The notes under the pieces: model-generated
The model's input: only the letters and a program-made list of their open reading frames with translations
Told to the model about the DNA's origin: nothing
Database searches by the model: none
Origin: Leptolyngbya sp. FACHB-321
GTDB lineage: Bacteria > Cyanobacteriota > Cyanobacteriia > Leptolyngbyales > Leptolyngbyaceae
Assembly (NCBI RefSeq): GCF_014695975.1
Contig: NZ_JACJPI010000064.1
Coordinates: 248,001-312,000, forward strand
Direction: 5' to 3'
DNA length: 64,000 bases
Made by a program: the position numbers and the translations under genes
Part shown: positions 45,697 through 55,642 of the stretch, in pieces
Layout of the letters: each line of letters opens with the position of its first letter
How positions within the stretch are numbered: position 1 is the stretch's first letter

Positions 45697-46653
45697 ATGT
45701 CTTCTTCCCCGATCGAACCCTCATCACCCATGAACTGGAAGCGTTCAGCAGCCTCGCGCTCGCTCGACACAGGCTTCTTTTGGGTGACAGGCGCTTTTGC
45801 GGTTGGCATTGCTGTCATTCTCTTTACGATCGCCATTCAGGTTGGGCATGATGCGCTCCCAGCCATTCAGCAATTTGGCGCTGGCTTTATCACAGGTTCT
45901 CGCTGGGACCCAGTGGCAAATATTTATGGAGCATGGCCTCAAGTCTACGGAACCCTTGTTACTTCAATCATTGCGTTGCTTCTAGCTGTGCCGATCGGCA
46001 TTGGAGTAGCACTGTTTCTGAGTGAAGACTTTTTGCCCCCACGTATTCAGCAGCCGATCGTGTTTTTGGTTGAGCTGCTCGCCGCCATTCCTAGCGTTGT
46101 TTACGGGCTGTGGGGCATTTTTGTGCTGATTCCAATCCTGAATCCGATCGGGCTCTGGTTGAACAAGAACTTCGGTTTTATCCCTCTCTTTAAAACGCCA
46201 CCAGCGGGTCCAGGGCTTTATGTGGCTGGCATTATCCTGGCAATCATGATTCTGCCCATTATTGCCGCTATTTCGCGAGACGCTCTCATTTCTGTACCTC
46301 CCGAATTGCGTCAAGCTGCCTATGGTCTGGGTGCTACTCGTTGGGAAACAATCTTTCAAGTGGTGCTACCAGCAGCGATTTCTGGAATTATTGGCGGCAT
46401 CATGCTGGCGCTTGGGCGAGCAATGGGTGAAACAATGGCAGTGACGATGGTGATTGGCAATAGCAATCGGGTCACTGGCTCTATCTTAGATTCGGGTTCA
46501 ACCGTCTCGTCGCTGTTAGCAAATCAGTTTGCGGAGGCAGGCGGTTTGCAGATTTCTTCTCTAATGTATGCAGCCTTGATTTTGTTCGGCTTGACGCTGC
46601 TCGTAAATGTGCTGGCTGAGGTCATTGTTCGCCACTTTAGATTGAATCTTTAA
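45697..46653 (+). CDS. pstC: Phosphate ABC transporter permease PstC
   Basis: This inner-membrane permease has 318 residues from the ATG at 45697. The frame is open to 45565, but the longer start adds a hydrophobic non-family leader. Six helices are expected. Family segments include VYGTLVTSIIALLLAVPIGI, VVYGLWGIFVLIP, SVPPELRQAAYGLGATRWE (the EAA loop contacting PstB) and LALGRAMGETMAVTMVIGNS. It lies 164 bp after pstS. Confidence 0.97.
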   Translation: MSSSPIEPSSPMNWKRSAASRSLDTGFFWVTGAFAVGIAVILFTIAIQVGHDALPAIQQFGAGFITGSRWDPVANIYGAWPQVYGTLVTSIIALLLAVPIGIGVALFLSEDFLPPRIQQPIVFLVELLAAIPSVVYGLWGIFVLIPILNPIGLWLNKNFGFIPLFKTPPAGPGLYVAGIILAIMILPIIAAISRDALISVPPELRQAAYGLGATRWETIFQVVLPAAISGIIGGIMLALGRAMGETMAVTMVIGNSNRVTGSILDSGSTVSSLLANQFAEAGGLQISSLMYAALILFGLTLLVNVLAEVIVRHFRLNL

Positions 46654-46748
46654 GGCTGGAAACGGTGTAGTTGAACCATTTCATCGTTTGTTTGACCGTC
46701 TACAAGGCTGTGGTGAATCAGTTAGTATAAAGTTAGGAAGGCATTAAG

Positions 46749-47633
46749 ATGGCTAGTCAGGAAATCGCTGCTCCGTTGGCGGAAAGGAGCATGAAGCGTT
46801 CTTCAATGTCACCGCGAACATTGTTTTCCTCGGTGATGACAGGTGTGTCGATCGTTTTTACATTGATGGCCCTGATCCCGCTCTTTGCCATCTTGATTTA
46901 TGTATTTATCCAGGGCGCTAGCCGTCTGAGTTTAGATTTGTTTACGCAGCTTCCGCCGCCGCCCCTTGTTAAGGGAGGTGGTTTTGGTAATGCTATTGTT
47001 GGCACCTTGTTAATGGTCGGTATTGCGTCAGCTCTCAGCATTCCGTTTGGTGTTGCTGCTGCCATTTTTCTATCAGAATTTGCTAGAGATACTAAGTTAG
47101 CCAATGCGGTTGATTTCTTCACCAACGTCTTGAGTGGTGTCCCCTCCATTGTCATTGGTGTGTTTGCTTATGCGATTGTTGTTCTAAAGACAGGCACGTT
47201 TTCAGCTTTTGCAGGGGGGGTTGCACTGTCAGTACTGATGCTGCCGACGATCGTTCGTACCGCAGCAGAAGCATTAGAAGCCGTACCGAGAGACTATCGG
47301 CAGGCATCAGTAGGGCTGGGTGCAACTCAGTTTCAAACGGTGGTCAGGATTGTGCTTCCGGCAGCGATTCCAGCGATTGTAACGGGGGTGATGCTGGCGA
47401 TCGCTCGTGCGGCTGGTGAAACGGCACCACTTATTTTTACTGCCCTGTTCAACCAATATTGGGCTAGAGGCGTTTGGGAACCAACGGCATCGTTGGCTGT
47501 ATTAGTCTTTAACTTCGCTATTGTTCCGTATAAAAACCAGCAGGAGCTTGCTTGGGCAGGTTCGCTCGTCCTTGTGGCGATGGTTTTGCTAACGAGTATC
47601 TTGGCACGATGGGTCACTAAAAAACGTAAATAG
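46749..47633 (+). CDS. pstA: Phosphate ABC transporter permease PstA
   Basis: The second permease, 294 residues. It has IVGTLLMVGIASALSIPFGV, FFTNVLSGVPSIVIGVFAY, the EAA loop EAVPRDYRQASVGLGATQFQ and AIARAAGETAPLIFTALF, all typical of PstA. The ATG at 46749 with AGGAAGG upstream decides the start. It lies 95 bp downstream of pstC and 121 bp before pstB. Confidence 0.97.
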   Translation: MASQEIAAPLAERSMKRSSMSPRTLFSSVMTGVSIVFTLMALIPLFAILIYVFIQGASRLSLDLFTQLPPPPLVKGGGFGNAIVGTLLMVGIASALSIPFGVAAAIFLSEFARDTKLANAVDFFTNVLSGVPSIVIGVFAYAIVVLKTGTFSAFAGGVALSVLMLPTIVRTAAEALEAVPRDYRQASVGLGATQFQTVVRIVLPAAIPAIVTGVMLAIARAAGETAPLIFTALFNQYWARGVWEPTASLAVLVFNFAIVPYKNQQELAWAGSLVLVAMVLLTSILARWVTKKRK

Positions 47634-47754
47634 TAGCTGGAATGAGTCAGGTCATTGAAGGCTTTGCTGATGGAACGATGGCAGCCTCTCGCTCTTCCTG
47701 CCATTCGTATTCATTTTTCTGCATAAACGGTAACAACTTACTCAACCCTAACTT

Positions 47755-48561
47755 ATGAGCACTAACCTCCAAGCAGCCCGCCAGACTGAAACCGTTTTTC
47801 GGACTCAAGATTTAAACATCTACTACGGTGATTTTCTAGCTGTAAAAAACGTCTCGATCGAGATCCCAAAAAATAAAATTACTGCGTTTATCGGTCCATC
47901 AGGCTGTGGCAAAAGTACGGTGATTCGTTGCTTTAACCGTCTTAATGATTTGATTAAGTCGTTTCACCTTGATGGCAAGATCTTTTATAAGGAGCAGGAT
48001 CTTTACGCTGCCGATATTGACCCCGTAGAAGTGCGTCGTCAGATTGGCATGGTGTTCCAAAAACCAAATCCTTTTCCAAAGTCAATTTACGAGAACATTG
48101 CGTTTGGTCCTCGGCTGGTTGGCTACAAAGGTGACATGGACGAACTAGTGGAGCGTTCCCTCAAGCAAGCCGCTTTGTGGGATGACGTCAAAGACAAGCT
48201 CAAAGCGATGGGCACCGACCTCTCTGGTGGACAACAGCAGCGTCTATGTATCGCACGGGCAATAGCCGTGCAACCTGACGTCATTTTGATGGATGAACCT
48301 TGTTCAGCGCTTGATCCAATCTCAACGCTTAAAGTTGAAGACTTGCTGCAAGAGCTGAAAGAGCGTTATACGATCGTTATCGTGACTCACAATATGCAGC
48401 AGGCATCGCGAGCCTCTGATTTCACAGCGTTTTATAACGTCGAAGCAAATGATAAGGGTCAGCGAACGGGCTACATCGTAGAGTATGAACGCACCGAAGC
48501 GATTTTTCAGTCACCTAAGCATCAAGCCACTCAAGAGTATGTCAGTGGTCGCTTCGGTTAA
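47755..48561 (+). CDS. pstB: Phosphate ABC transporter ATP-binding protein PstB
   Basis: PstB powers phosphate import. It has Walker [21 protein letters not shown], the PstB-specific [20 protein letters not shown], signature [17 protein letters not shown], Walker [14 protein letters not shown] and the H-loop [10 protein letters not shown]. 268 residues is the family length. It ends the cluster; no phoU gene follows in this window. Confidence 0.99.
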   Translation: MSTNLQAARQTETVFRTQDLNIYYGDFLAVKNVSIEIPKNKITAFIGPSGCGKSTVIRCFNRLNDLIKSFHLDGKIFYKEQDLYAADIDPVEVRRQIGMVFQKPNPFPKSIYENIAFGPRLVGYKGDMDELVERSLKQAALWDDVKDKLKAMGTDLSGGQQQRLCIARAIAVQPDVILMDEPCSALDPISTLKVEDLLQELKERYTIVIVTHNMQQASRASDFTAFYNVEANDKGQRTGYIVEYERTEAIFQSPKHQATQEYVSGRFG

Positions 48562-48691
48562 GGTAAGGTTTGTTTCCTAAGGCTGATTAACCTCTCCTAT
48601 AGGGTGCATGATCCCCGTTCCGGATCGCGGTAGGATGGATGCTATCTGGTACGTCACAGAAGGCTGAACCGTTGTTTAACCCTTTTTGCGA

Positions 48692-49093
48692 ATGCTTATG
48701 AAGCGCTTTCTTTCCGTTATTTTGGTTATTTTTATCAGCCTGATTGGGTTTACCCAAACTGCAAGTGCAGCGACTGCCCTGACGGGAGACTATCGGCAGG
48801 ATACATCAGCTGTTGTTACCACTCTAAGGGAATCGATTCAGATCCCCGATGACTCGCCTGATCGCAGTGCGGCGCAAACAGAAGCACGTCAGTTGATCAA
48901 TGACTTTACTGCTCGTTACAGACGTAATAATTCGGTGGCAAAGCTGACCTCCTATACGACGATGCGTACGGCGTTAAACTCTTTAGCGGGTCACTATAGT
49001 TCCTACCCAAATCGCCCTGTTCCCCAAAAAATGCGCGATCGTCTGGAGCAAGAATTTAAGCAAATTGAGCTTTTCCTGAATCGAGGCTCTTAG
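48692..49093 (+). CDS. psb27: Photosystem II assembly factor Psb27, non-lipidated form
   Basis: Psb27 binds CP43 on the lumenal side of PSII assembly intermediates and guards the unassembled manganese site. The mature four-helix part, LTGDYRQDTSAVVTTLRES ... RQLINDFTARYRRNNSVAKL ... MRTALNSLAGHYSSYPNRPVP, is a clear match. Known cyanobacterial Psb27 proteins usually carry a lipidated cysteine; here the signal (FLSVILVIFISLIGFTQT) ends ASA|AT with no cysteine, so it should be cut by signal peptidase I and stay soluble in the lumen. The frame is open from TTG 48686; ATG 48692 or 48698 is more likely. Confidence 0.92.
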   Translation: MLMKRFLSVILVIFISLIGFTQTASAATALTGDYRQDTSAVVTTLRESIQIPDDSPDRSAAQTEARQLINDFTARYRRNNSVAKLTSYTTMRTALNSLAGHYSSYPNRPVPQKMRDRLEQEFKQIELFLNRGS

Positions 49094-49128
49094 CCATAGT
49101 TACTCTTAGCCGTAGTAAGTGATGCATT

Positions 49129-49178
49129 AAACTGCCTGTGAAGTGGCTTCTACCCAGCCTTTTCACAGGCAGTTTTTT
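49129..49178. terminator. Bidirectional terminator between psb27 and the deaminase-like gene
   Basis: AAACTGCCTGTGAA (49129-49142) pairs with TTCACAGGCAGTTT (49162-49175), a perfect 14-bp stem followed by TTTG; the A-rich left side gives T-runs on the minus strand as well. Confidence 0.9.
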
Positions 49179-49179
49179 G

Positions 49180-50325
49180 TTAACGTTGAGCGATCTCGTA
49201 GGGGTTGGCTGCCTCTCGATCAGGCTCAATCTTAAGCAAGCCGTTTAAAAGCGAGGCAGGGCGCTGGCTATAGGGCCATGCAAACGCATGACGGAAGGCT
49301 GCATCCTGGCACGCTTGTAATTGCTCAAAGCCGATAATGTCGTGGGTTAGCAGGTTTTCATATTCAAATGGTAGGCGAACGTCGTGTAAACCGGCGTTGT
49401 CGGTACAGATAGCGATGTCAACACCAGCATCAAAGCAGCGATCAAACACCAGCTTTAATTGCGAAATGTCCTCTAAGGTTCCGGTTTGCAGATAAGTTGT
49501 TGGGCAGACCTCTAGGCATTGTCCGCGTTCGGCAACTTCTTTCAGTAAGTGCGGATGGTGCAAGGGAATCTGAATACCATGCCCAATCCGCATTAGGTAG
49601 GGCAGTAGTTCGGGATAACAACCGTCTCTCGTTTCGTAGAGGTGCCCCGTGGTGCTGAGTCCCAGCGATCGCGCATAGGCGTACAGTTCAACAAACTCAT
49701 CCAGACGCTCACCATAGTGATTGTCACCACCCGCTATATCGATCGCGCAGACGTGATCAGGTGATTGAGCTGCGAGATCAACGATCGCTCGATTGACTTC
49801 ATAGGGCAGCCGCGTGTGCATACACAAAATTTGGCTGGTGACGATCGGGTATTCGTTGAGCCGACTTGCTTTGCCGACGATCGACACAATTTCTGCCATT
49901 AAATCAATGCGTTGTGCTTGTGTGAGATGATCAGGCGTGCGTAAGTACGGTGTATAGCGCAACTCAAGGTAAGCCAAATTCTCAAAAATATAGGCACCCC
50001 GCATCAAGCGATAAATAAAGTAAGGGAGCGCCTCTGCCGTTTGCACAGATTCCACCAGGGTATGCAACTCCAGATATTCGTCTAGAGTGCTACGGGGACG
50101 GGTGTAAAAATCCTCAAACTCAGGGTAGAGCGGAAAGCGTTGCGCCAGCTTAGAGTCATTCCGTTGCAGGTACCGCCACAGAACGCGGGGCACAACTGAT
50201 CCTCCAAGGTGACGGTGTAACTCAGCGTATAAAGCCACAAGAACCTCTTCAGGGTAAAAATAAGGTGTTTTTAGTCTAAAAGGACTCTCAAGCTGCGAAC
50301 CGCAATAGGCGCAGTCGTCGATCAT
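49180..50325 (-). CDS. Adenosine-deaminase-family protein (divergent)
   Basis: A 381-residue amidohydrolase-fold protein. Motifs correspond to adenosine deaminase but are altered: AELHRHLGGSV (usual HxHLDG), a central ICMHTRLPYE and IDIAGGDNH, GHLYETRDG, LEVCPTTYLQTG (usual CPxSN) and ICTDNAGLHD (usual TDDP). Metal and base residues are mostly conserved, so catalysis is likely but the substrate may not be adenosine. The first eight residues include a CAYC pair. It is divergent from purA, which also handles adenine nucleotides. Confidence 0.82.
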   Translation of the reverse strand: MIDDCAYCGSQLESPFRLKTPYFYPEEVLVALYAELHRHLGGSVVPRVLWRYLQRNDSKLAQRFPLYPEFEDFYTRPRSTLDEYLELHTLVESVQTAEALPYFIYRLMRGAYIFENLAYLELRYTPYLRTPDHLTQAQRIDLMAEIVSIVGKASRLNEYPIVTSQILCMHTRLPYEVNRAIVDLAAQSPDHVCAIDIAGGDNHYGERLDEFVELYAYARSLGLSTTGHLYETRDGCYPELLPYLMRIGHGIQIPLHHPHLLKEVAERGQCLEVCPTTYLQTGTLEDISQLKLVFDRCFDAGVDIAICTDNAGLHDVRLPFEYENLLTHDIIGFEQLQACQDAAFRHAFAWPYSQRPASLLNGLLKIEPDREAANPYEIAQR

Positions 50326-50509
50326 TTGTGATATCCTAACGAATCTGCTGAAGGCGTAAGATCGTCTTCAAGTGCTGCTAGGCTGAAAGTAGCTCTACGG
50401 CTAAGTGATACTAGCCACCTATTCTGTTCGGTGACGTTTTGCTACTGACACGTTGACACAAGTGTCTCTTTCTGGTGATAATCAACGTTTGTGCAAACTC
50501 TAGCGCTGA

Positions 50510-51871
<1,362 letters not shown>

Positions 51872-51994
51872 ATTTGAGCGGAACGAGATGTAAGGAACAA
51901 GTCAAGTATTATTCCTCACAGCTGTCTCCGCCTGATTGCCTCTTTGTTTTACCCCTGTTTGCTTTTTCACCCCTCGTCCTTCATTTGATTCACC

Positions 51995-52618
51995 ATGGAA
52001 CTTACGCTTGAATGTCAAACTCGCCCTGCTGGCAGCAAGGCAAATGCTCTCCGTCGCGCTGGCTTGATCCCTGCTGTCCTGTACGGTCACAAAGGTGCGG
52101 AATCAGTCTCCCTAACTGTTAAAGCTAAGACGGCTGAACTGCTCGTCCGTGATGCATCAGTTAACAACACGCTGATTCAGGTAAATGTGCCTGAAATACC
52201 GTGGAAAGGCAAAGCATTGCTGAGAGAAGTACATTCCCATCCCTGGCGTGGTTATGTCTATCACCTAAGCTTTTTCTCCGTTGGCTCTCAAGAGTCTTTA
52301 GATGTGGATGTGCCTATTCATCTAGTTGGCGAAGCAACCGGTGTGAAAAACGGTGGTGGCTCGATCGATCACGGTTTGACAGAACTACAGGTGCGCTGTG
52401 CGCCCGATTTGATTCCAGAATCTATTGAAATTGATGTGACCGGATTGGATGTTGGCGATTCGCTCCACGTCCACGAACTCACTCTGCCAAACGGCGTGAC
52501 AGCATTGGGCGAGCCCGATCGCGTGGTCGTAACGGTGTTGGCACCATCTAGCACTGTAGCAGCTGAGGCTGCTGAAGAAGAAGCTGCTGCCGCTGCCGCT
52601 TCAACTTCGGGAACCTAA
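51995..52618 (+). CDS. rplY: 50S ribosomal protein L25 (Ctc/TL5 type)
   Basis: Binds 5S rRNA in the large subunit. The protein (207 residues) belongs to the long Ctc type: an N-terminal L25 domain (ELTLECQTRPAGSKANALRRAGLIPAVLYGH) and a C-terminal beta domain (VDVPIHLVGEATGVKNGG, DVGDSLHVHELTLPNGV). It ends in a run of Ala and Glu. The ATG at 51995 is the first good start. purA-rplY is a common cyanobacterial order. Confidence 0.96.
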   Translation: MELTLECQTRPAGSKANALRRAGLIPAVLYGHKGAESVSLTVKAKTAELLVRDASVNNTLIQVNVPEIPWKGKALLREVHSHPWRGYVYHLSFFSVGSQESLDVDVPIHLVGEATGVKNGGGSIDHGLTELQVRCAPDLIPESIEIDVTGLDVGDSLHVHELTLPNGVTALGEPDRVVVTVLAPSSTVAAEAAEEEAAAAAASTSGT

Positions 52619-52659
52619 CAGTATCTACTCTAATAGCGCAGCATTGTAGTGATTGATTA

Positions 52660-52690
52660 AAGGGCGCCCCTAGGGGTGCCCCTTAGTTGT
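52660..52690 (+). terminator. Hairpin after rplY
   Basis: AAGGGCGCCCC and GGGGTGCCCCTT pair around TA with one bulge and are followed by AGTTGTT. It lies about 40 bp after the rplY stop. Confidence 0.65.
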
Positions 52691-52757
52691 TAATGGGTGC
52701 TGTACTCTTACGCCTCTTTTTTCTAAGCTTTTTGGCATCTGCCATACAGCCACAGTT

Positions 52758-53142
52758 ATGTCATTTGATCATCTTTGCAAGTTGCTCTTCGAATACCCAC
52801 AGCGTTCTGCCGCTTGCATTTTAGAAGCACTGCCGAAGTCGGTAAACGAACTTGAAACTGCTGAGTTAAGCATCGAACCCATTCGGGCGGATTCCGTCAC
52901 CAATGTTTCGGGAGGGCAGGATGCGGGAGTCCATCATTTACTAAGAAATACTCCAGGATGGTCGCCCAGAAAAGGGTGTGGTCCCTATCTTGCAGTTGCT
53001 GAAATGCCGCTTTGGCACGCTCGACAAAGCTGTGCAGTCGCAAGTTACAACCCTCCCCTCTTTTAAAGGATTAGGGGAAGCTCTGTTAGACTTCTCTGAA
53101 CCAGCCGATTTAAGCAGCTGCTTACAAACGTATCAAGATTAA
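52758..53142 (+). pseudogene. Remnant of an Rpn/DUF4351 family gene
   Basis: Three parts of one family can be read. In the first frame (52758 on) MSFDHLCKLLFEYP ... TELSIEPIRADSVT-like sequence (here ETAELSIEPIRADSVT) gives the N-terminus of the Rpn/DUF4351 putative nuclease family. Around 52905-52980 a shifted frame reads FREGRMRESIIY, a TAA, then EILQDGR, a segment normally found near residue 150-200. From about 52977 on the same frame reads VVPILQLLKCRFGTLDKAV ... LGEALLDFSEPADL to a TAA at 53140-53142, the DUF4351 C-terminus. So about 100 or more middle codons were deleted, the frame shifted and a stop arose. The gene is dead. A continuous 102-codon frame at 52758-53066 exists only by accident. 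Confidence 0.85.
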
Positions 53143-53156
53143 GCAACCGTCTACCA

Positions 53157-54410
53157 TCAGGTGAGATCCAACACCTTCGCAACAGTTTGGACATCCTTGT
53201 CACCGCGACCAGAGCAGTTAATGACAATGCGAGGATTGCCAGAAAGCTGCGGGCAGAGCATTTCAAGTAGGGCGATCGCATGTGCCGTCTCCAGCGCAGG
53301 GATGATGCCTTCTAATTGCGACAACCGCTGAAAGGCAGCAAGCGCTTCAGCATCTGTGACGCTGTAATATTCCGCCCGACCCAGATCTTTTAGGTAGCTG
53401 TGTTCCGGTCCCACACCGGGATAATCTAGCCCTGCGCTGATGGAGTGCGCTTCTGTTACCTGACCATCTTCATCTTGCAACAGGTAGCTCATAGCACCAT
53501 GCAGTACACCCACGCGCCCTTGTGTGAGAGTTGCTGCGTGTTTTTCTGTATTAACACCTTCTCCGGCTGCTTCCACACCAATGAGGCGAATGCTTGGCTC
53601 GTCGATAAATTCGTGGAATAGCCCGATCGCATTAGAGCCGCCACCTACACACGCCAGCAAAATATCTGGTAAGCCGCACCATTTTTCCTGGCATTGAGCA
53701 CGGGTTTCTTGCCCAATGACTGCATGGAACTCCCGTACAAGCATGGGATAGGGGTGCGGTCCTGCTACGGAACCAAGAATGTAGTGCGTGTCCTCCACAT
53801 TCGTGACCCAATCTCGAATTGCCTCAGAGGTCGCATCTTTCAGCGTCCCAGTGCCTGCTTCTACGGGTGATACTTCTGCACCCATCAGCCGCATACGAAA
53901 GACGTTCAGCGCTTGCCGCTCCATATCCTGCACGCCCATATAAATGACGCACTTAAGACCAAACCGTGCACACACAGTCGCCGTTGCTACGCCATGCTGC
54001 CCTGCACCCGTTTCGGCAATTACGCGCTGCTTGCCCATACGCTTCGCCAACAGTACTTGTGCTAAGGCATTGTTGATCTTATGAGCACCTGTATGATTCA
54101 GGTCTTCGCGCTTCAGGTAGATCTGTGCACCCGTGCCATCTGGTCGAGCATAGTGAGCCGTAAGCCGCTCAGCAAAATAGAGTGGGCTGGGTCGTCCTAC
54201 GTAGTCTCGCAAGAGTCCCTGAAGTTCCTGCTGAAAGTCGGGTTCGGCACGATAGCGCTGAAACGCTGCTTCTAGCTCAAACAAAGCAGGCATGAGCGTT
54301 TCGGGGACGTACTTGCCGCCAAATTTGCCAAACCGCCCCAATGCATCAGGACGATTTTGCGGTAAAGCGGCTGCCGTTTGAAGCTGGGAGGGGAGAGGCG
54401 TTGTAGTCAC
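53157..54410 (-). CDS. trpB: Tryptophan synthase beta chain
   Basis: TrpB joins indole and serine to tryptophan with PLP. The protein (417 residues) has [18 protein letters not shown], the PLP lysine in [29 protein letters not shown], the serine-binding [14 protein letters not shown] and the C-terminal [13 protein letters not shown]. The ATG at 54410 gives a slightly extended N-terminus of about 25 residues, common in cyanobacteria. No trpA is adjacent. The remnant at 52758 lies just downstream. Confidence 0.98.
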   Translation of the reverse strand: MTTTPLPSQLQTAAALPQNRPDALGRFGKFGGKYVPETLMPALFELEAAFQRYRAEPDFQQELQGLLRDYVGRPSPLYFAERLTAHYARPDGTGAQIYLKREDLNHTGAHKINNALAQVLLAKRMGKQRVIAETGAGQHGVATATVCARFGLKCVIYMGVQDMERQALNVFRMRLMGAEVSPVEAGTGTLKDATSEAIRDWVTNVEDTHYILGSVAGPHPYPMLVREFHAVIGQETRAQCQEKWCGLPDILLACVGGGSNAIGLFHEFIDEPSIRLIGVEAAGEGVNTEKHAATLTQGRVGVLHGAMSYLLQDEDGQVTEAHSISAGLDYPGVGPEHSYLKDLGRAEYYSVTDAEALAAFQRLSQLEGIIPALETAHAIALLEMLCPQLSGNPRIVINCSGRGDKDVQTVAKVLDLT

Positions 54411-54743
54411 AAGTTCACGGGAGTGGAGAATAGCCTTTATTATACGTCTGAGACTGTGAGGCGTTCAGTCGAGGGACTAGTTTCTGTCCGGAGTCTTATA
54501 ACCTTGTCTAACAAAAGGCATCAATTGAGCCATGCCTGAGCACTCCGCACAGCGCTAATGTTCTATCTCTAAAGCACTTTATTGGTTATCGGCATTAGTG
54601 CAGGACATAGACAACTTAGGAATGGGAATTAAATAAGTTCGATCCTTGGTAGGAGGGGGTTTTGCTGTCCAAGCGATTGCAGGCTGCCGTTTGGTCTGCT
54701 AAACCCGCCCGTACAGTTTGCGGATTGATTAAAGTCACGATCC
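54411..54743. other. 333-bp spacer, no supported gene
   Basis: It lies between trpB and the end of the transporter operon on the same strand, so it holds the trpB promoter and the 3' end of the transporter transcript. No clear hairpin with a T-run was seen. Confidence 0.4.
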
Positions 54744-55583
54744 TTAGTCGTCCCGATCGAACCGATGGAGGAGAAAGTCTAAGGCAGCGGCGTGAAGCTG
54801 TTGATAAGCAGGATCATGGCGAATAGCCATGCGATCGCGCGGGTGCGGAAAGGGGACATGCAGAATCTCGCCGATCGTCGCCTCTGGTCCATTAGTCATC
54901 AAAACAATGCGATCGCTCATGTAAATCGCTTCATCAATATCGTGGGTAATCATCATCACTGCCTGACGCTGGCTTTCCCAAATTCTCAGAACCTGCTGCT
55001 GCAACTTGCTGCGAGTCAGCGCATCTAATGCTCCAAACGGTTCATCCATGAGCAAAATCTTGGGCCGCACTGCCAGCGCACGAGCAATGCCAACCCGTTG
55101 CTTCATGCCGCCTGACAGTTGATCGGGGTATTTCTCAGCGGCAGCAACGAGATTCACCATTTCCAGATGAGCGTTAACTAGCTCAGCTTTGCGAGCCCCA
55201 GGTAACGACTCAAACACCTCGTCTACTGCAAGGCGAATGTTCTGGCGCACTGTTAGCCAGGGCAAGAGGCAGTATTGCTGAAACACCATCATACGGTCAG
55301 AGCCCGGTTTGCGAATGGGCTGACCTTCCAGTCGTATACTACCCTGCGTGATTGGCTCTAAACCGGCTACTAGCCGCAACAGCGTTGATTTGCCGCAGCC
55401 AGAATGACCCACGATCGTCACAAACTCTTGCTCGCCGAGCGTTAAGTTGATGTGATCCAGCACGATTGAGTGTCCGCCCTGAGGCTTAGGGTAGGCTTTA
55501 ACGAGATTCTCAATTTCTAGAAAGGTTGTAGACCCAGCATCCGGACGCACTTCATTTGCAGGCTGGGGAGAAACATTAAGCAT
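54744..55583 (-). CDS. ABC transporter ATP-binding protein, nitrate/bicarbonate/cyanate (NrtD/CmpD/CynD) class
   Basis: A 279-residue ATPase with Walker A GHSGCGKSTLLRLVAGL, the Q-loop VFQQYCLLPWLTVRQNI, signature LSGGMKQRVGIARALAV, Walker B ILLMDEPFGALDALTR and H-loop MITHDIDEA. The sequence is of the NrtD/SsuB/TauB group. It is the last gene of a three-gene operon on the minus strand, 59 bp after the binding-protein gene. It lacks the solute-binding extension of NrtC/CmpC. The carried anion is not fixed by this subunit. Confidence 0.9.
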   Translation of the reverse strand: MLNVSPQPANEVRPDAGSTTFLEIENLVKAYPKPQGGHSIVLDHINLTLGEQEFVTIVGHSGCGKSTLLRLVAGLEPITQGSIRLEGQPIRKPGSDRMMVFQQYCLLPWLTVRQNIRLAVDEVFESLPGARKAELVNAHLEMVNLVAAAEKYPDQLSGGMKQRVGIARALAVRPKILLMDEPFGALDALTRSKLQQQVLRIWESQRQAVMMITHDIDEAIYMSDRIVLMTNGPEATIGEILHVPFPHPRDRMAIRHDPAYQQLHAAALDFLLHRFDRDD

Positions 55584-55642
55584 AAGAACCTCCTGTAGAA
55601 TACGGTTTAGAGTCTGCTTGCCTTGTCTTACGCAAGGGAGAA

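Noticed and set aside
52758-53066. 102-codon open frame as an intact gene
   Set aside because: Only its first third matches a known family; the rest is out of frame relative to family segments that continue past its stop, so it is treated as part of a pseudogene.
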